From positions 1-7,560 of the forward strand of contig JADZBY010000188.1 in the NCBI GenBank assembly GCA_020851855.1: a stretch of 7,560 nt of DNA. The letters are read 5' to 3'. The notes below the pieces were generated by a model, which saw nothing but the letters and a program-made list of their open reading frames with translations, was not told where the DNA came from and made no database searches. This document shows, piece after piece, positions 7,132-7,560 of the stretch (the first letter of the stretch is position 1; each line of letters opens with the position of its first letter). Both the position numbers and the translations under genes were made by a program. The DNA comes from Anaerolineae bacterium. GTDB taxonomy: Bacteria; Chloroflexota; Anaerolineae; Aggregatilineales; UBA2796.

Positions 7132-7281
7132 CGCTTCGGCCTCGTAGCGCAATGCATCGCGCGCCGCGACCGGCTCCAGCGTCAGATTGTCGATCATGGC
7201 TGTGGTCGACTCGCCGGGCGGCACATGCAGCCCAATCTGCGCTGTGTCCGCCTGCGCTACAAACGTGACCTGACGGCGCAT
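7132..7281 (-). pseudogene. Antisense remnant of a carbohydrate-binding or surface protein
   Basis: Read on the minus strand, this stretch gives protein-like sequence in one frame: QVTFVAQADTAQIGLHV, TAMIDNLTLEPV and then LRYEAEA. Third positions are mostly G or C. The first part resembles the end of a beta-sandwich module (such domains often end in IDNVxLxP). RYEAEA resembles the opening of CBM6/CBM35 modules (YEAEDA). The likeness ends at 7132, exactly beside the hydrolase stop codon. The frame stays open further left, but there it is antisense to the hydrolase. To the right, before MRR at 7281, the likeness also fades. I read this as an inner piece of a larger gene left by a rearrangement. 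No family search was possible. Confidence 0.4.
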
Positions 7282-7315
7282 ACATTGTTGGGCATGATCA
7301 CGACCGGCTTTGGCT

Positions 7316-7325
7316 AAAGCGCTTT
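7316..7325. promoter_or_regulatory. LacI-type operator palindrome
   Basis: AAAGCGCTTT is a perfect 10-bp palindrome with the central CG pair typical of LacI/GalR-family operators and CcpA-like sites. It directly precedes a strong Shine-Dalgarno (GAAAGGAG, 7326-7333), the position expected for an operator in front of a gene. A ten-base palindrome can occur by chance, and the gene behind it looks broken. Confidence 0.3.
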
Positions 7326-7333
7326 GAAAGGAG
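7326..7333 (+). promoter_or_regulatory. Strong Shine-Dalgarno before GTG 7338/7340
   Basis: GAAAGGAG is a near-perfect Shine-Dalgarno. Overlapping GTG triplets follow at 7336, 7338 and 7340, in three frames and two to six bases away. None opens a convincing uninterrupted gene, so the site may be the surviving start region of a decayed one. Confidence 0.35.
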
Positions 7334-7337
7334 TCGT

Positions 7338-7560
7338 GTGTGTATCGCCCTCGATCGCACCGCCGACGGCCACGATCTGCCGCTCGGCACTGCGTTGGTA
7401 TGTTGGTGTCGGGTAGGACCTGGTATGCCGGGGTCTTCACGCCCTACGCGCGGTGCTTCGCGCACCTGATGCTCGGCGATCCGGGTCGGGGCAGCAGCGG
7501 CGTGCACGAATGGGGCACGAGCGCGGAGCGTGTGACGCCCGACCGCCCCGGAATCATCCC
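7338..7560 (+). pseudogene. Unrecognised plus-strand coding region, apparently frameshifted, runs off the window
   Basis: From GTG 7338 the first frame reads VCIALDRTADGHDLPLGTAL and stops soon after (TGA near 7467). From about ATG 7400 a different frame is open to the window end and includes GRTWYAGVFTPYA, HLMLGDPGRG and HEWGTSAERV. In that frame nearly nine in ten third positions are G or C while first and second positions are mixed, which is a good coding signal. I do not recognise the product. Either one ancestral gene has been frameshifted near 7395-7415, or a real gene starts at 7400 and the upstream frame is chance. Downstream sequence would decide. Confidence 0.3.

Overview
The window carries one plus-strand carbohydrate-uptake and catabolism locus, followed by about 430 bases of broken gene fragments. 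Moderately high GC, G/C-rich third codon positions, a Tat-exported sugar-binding protein, a ROK-type regulator and a short, divergent GH37-like enzyme fit a free-living heterotrophic bacterium. Chloroflexota (Anaerolineae-like) is my best guess. It rests on family resemblance only and no marker gene confirms it.

Layout. Positions 1-343 are non-coding and full of inverted repeats: a C/T-rich, G/A-rich repeat block (1-92), a perfect 17-bp-arm palindrome (142-182), a GC hairpin (191-210), then a sigma70-like promoter (250-278) with an AT-rich palindrome (279-305) over the expected transcription start. Next come a ROK-family repressor (344-1531), a 263-base gap with two weak inverted repeats, a Tat-signal family 1 solute-binding protein (1795-3117), a strong intercistronic hairpin (3136-3160), two MalF/MalG-type permeases (3178-4116 and 4125-5015), a PIG-L/LmbE-type deacetylase homologue (5074-5805) and a GH37 trehalase-like hydrolase (5851-7131). 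No ATPase gene is present, so the importer probably uses a shared MsmX/UgpC-type ATPase encoded elsewhere. Beyond 7131 lie an antisense remnant of a surface or carbohydrate-binding protein that touches the hydrolase stop codon, a LacI-type palindrome with a Shine-Dalgarno, and a frame-disrupted plus-strand reading frame running off the window.

How it may work. The binding protein and two permeases import a small glycoside. The hydrolase has no signal peptide and would act on it in the cytoplasm. The PIG-L-like protein suggests an N-acetylated sugar or a related ligand. The ROK protein would sense the sugar and repress from the palindrome next to its own promoter. Two details make the locus unusual. 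The PIG-L protein has lost two of the three family zinc ligands (AHPDY for AHPDD, HPDV for HPDH). The GH37-like protein keeps its likely catalytic acid and base but lacks the signature Arg (PGGRF) and the Asp of QWDxPxGW. The substrate is therefore probably not plain trehalose, and the PIG-L protein may be a non-canonical enzyme or a pseudoenzyme. This is inference from sequence.
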